Below are positions 63,651-64,000 of a stretch of 64,000 nucleotides of DNA, in pieces (position 1 is the first letter of the stretch; each line of letters starts with the position of its first letter). Below the pieces are notes generated by a model. That model searched no databases. It saw only the letters and a program-made list of their open reading frames with translations, and had not been told where the DNA came from. Source of the DNA: Allorhizobium pseudoryzae (GTDB lineage Bacteria; Pseudomonadota; Alphaproteobacteria; Rhizobiales; Rhizobiaceae); contig NZ_CP049244.1 of the NCBI RefSeq assembly GCF_011046245.1, forward strand, positions 310,001 through 374,000. Reading direction: 5' to 3'. The translations under genes and the position numbers were made by a program.

Positions 63651-64000
63651 ATGGATCACAAACACGAATTCCTCTTATCCCGGCGGCAGGCACTGCTCGC
63701 GGGCGCCACCCTTTCGCTGGCAACGACGCTCCCGGTCCTTGCCTCGGAAACCCTCAACGCACTTCAACAGGAAGGAACGATACCAATGACCGAGAACTTC
63801 GTCACCACCAAGGACGGCGTCGAAATCTTCTACAAGGACTGGGGTCCGAAGGATGCGCAGCCGATCGTATTCCATCACGGCTGGCCGCTGTCGTCCGATG
63901 ACTGGGACGCGCAGATGCTGGTCTTTCTCCTGAATGGCTACCGCGTCGTCGCCCATGACCGACGTGGCCATGGCCGGTCGCAGCAGGTGAGCGAAGGTCA
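63651..64000 (+). CDS. Alpha/beta hydrolase, non-haem chloroperoxidase type, exported (partial)
   Basis: The frame opens at ATG 63651 and runs off the right edge. Residues 1-35 form a twin-arginine-type signal ([22 protein letters not shown]). The catalytic domain starts [17 protein letters not shown] with the oxyanion [10 protein letters not shown], then [12 protein letters not shown]. An internal ATG (63786) would give the usual cytoplasmic form. The catalytic Ser, Asp and His lie beyond the window. Confidence 0.85.
   Translation, partial: MDHKHEFLLSRRQALLAGATLSLATTLPVLASETLNALQQEGTIPMTENFVTTKDGVEIFYKDWGPKDAQPIVFHHGWPLSSDDWDAQMLVFLLNGYRVVAHDRRGHGRSQQVSEG

Overview
The window reads like an accessory-rich replicon (plasmid, chromid or genomic island) of a GC-rich alphaproteobacterium of the Rhizobium/Agrobacterium/Shinella type. 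The evidence is the abundance of TRAP, TctABC and peptide-type ABC importers, LysR and MocR regulators, a rhizobial-type DUF3991/toprim plasmid protein, and IS110, IS256, IS5, IS6, IS66 and IS630 sequences. No rRNA, tRNA or core housekeeping operon was seen. Species cannot be fixed from the sequence alone.

Layout. 1-2.7 kb: a KaiC-like double ATPase overlapping a sensor histidine kinase that runs off the left edge. 3.1-9.9 kb: a mevalonate catabolic operon (mvaA, TRAP dctPQM, mvaB) with a divergent PLP-fold MocR regulator; mevalonate would be imported, oxidised to HMG-CoA and split to acetyl-CoA and acetoacetate. 10.1-19.7 kb: an arabinan/arabinoside module (ArsR-like regulator, GH51, five-gene ABC importer, GH43) with a shared dyad in front of two transcription units. 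20-25.4 kb: a haem-copper oxidase operon (subunit II, fused subunits I+III, small membrane protein, FNT channel) beside DUF2231 and HemJ/CopD-like membrane proteins. 25.5-28.5 kb: a short type I-C-like CRISPR array without cas genes, cut on its leader side by an IS256 element that is itself split by an IS110 (IS1111-group) element. 28.6-31.3 kb: plasmid-type toprim gene and poorly coding DNA. 31.3-36.2 kb: TctAB fusion, TctC, an alpha/beta hydrolase and a LysR regulator. 36.5-39.4 kb: a beheaded hipA, then an IS5 copy interrupted by IS630.

39.4-51.8 kb: a 12.4-kb cargo bounded on both sides by inward-facing ends of the same IS6-family element. It holds two LysR regulators, a full-length transketolase, a hydroxypyruvate-reductase-like dehydrogenase, glycerate 2-kinase, a second, split transketolase, an SDR and a TRAP importer. 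I regard this as the most likely undescribed system here: a mobile pathway that imports an organic (probably sugar) acid, oxidises it, moves two-carbon units by transketolase chemistry and recovers three carbons as 2-phosphoglycerate. The substrate is not known.

51.8-54.2 kb: IS6, IS5 and IS66 pieces. 54.2-64 kb: a 1.7-kilo-residue pseudokinase/ATPase/GAF/histidine kinase, a divergent AraC regulator and a row of small-molecule hydrolases (isochorismatase-like, XapX, amidohydrolase, and an alpha/beta hydrolase running off the right edge).
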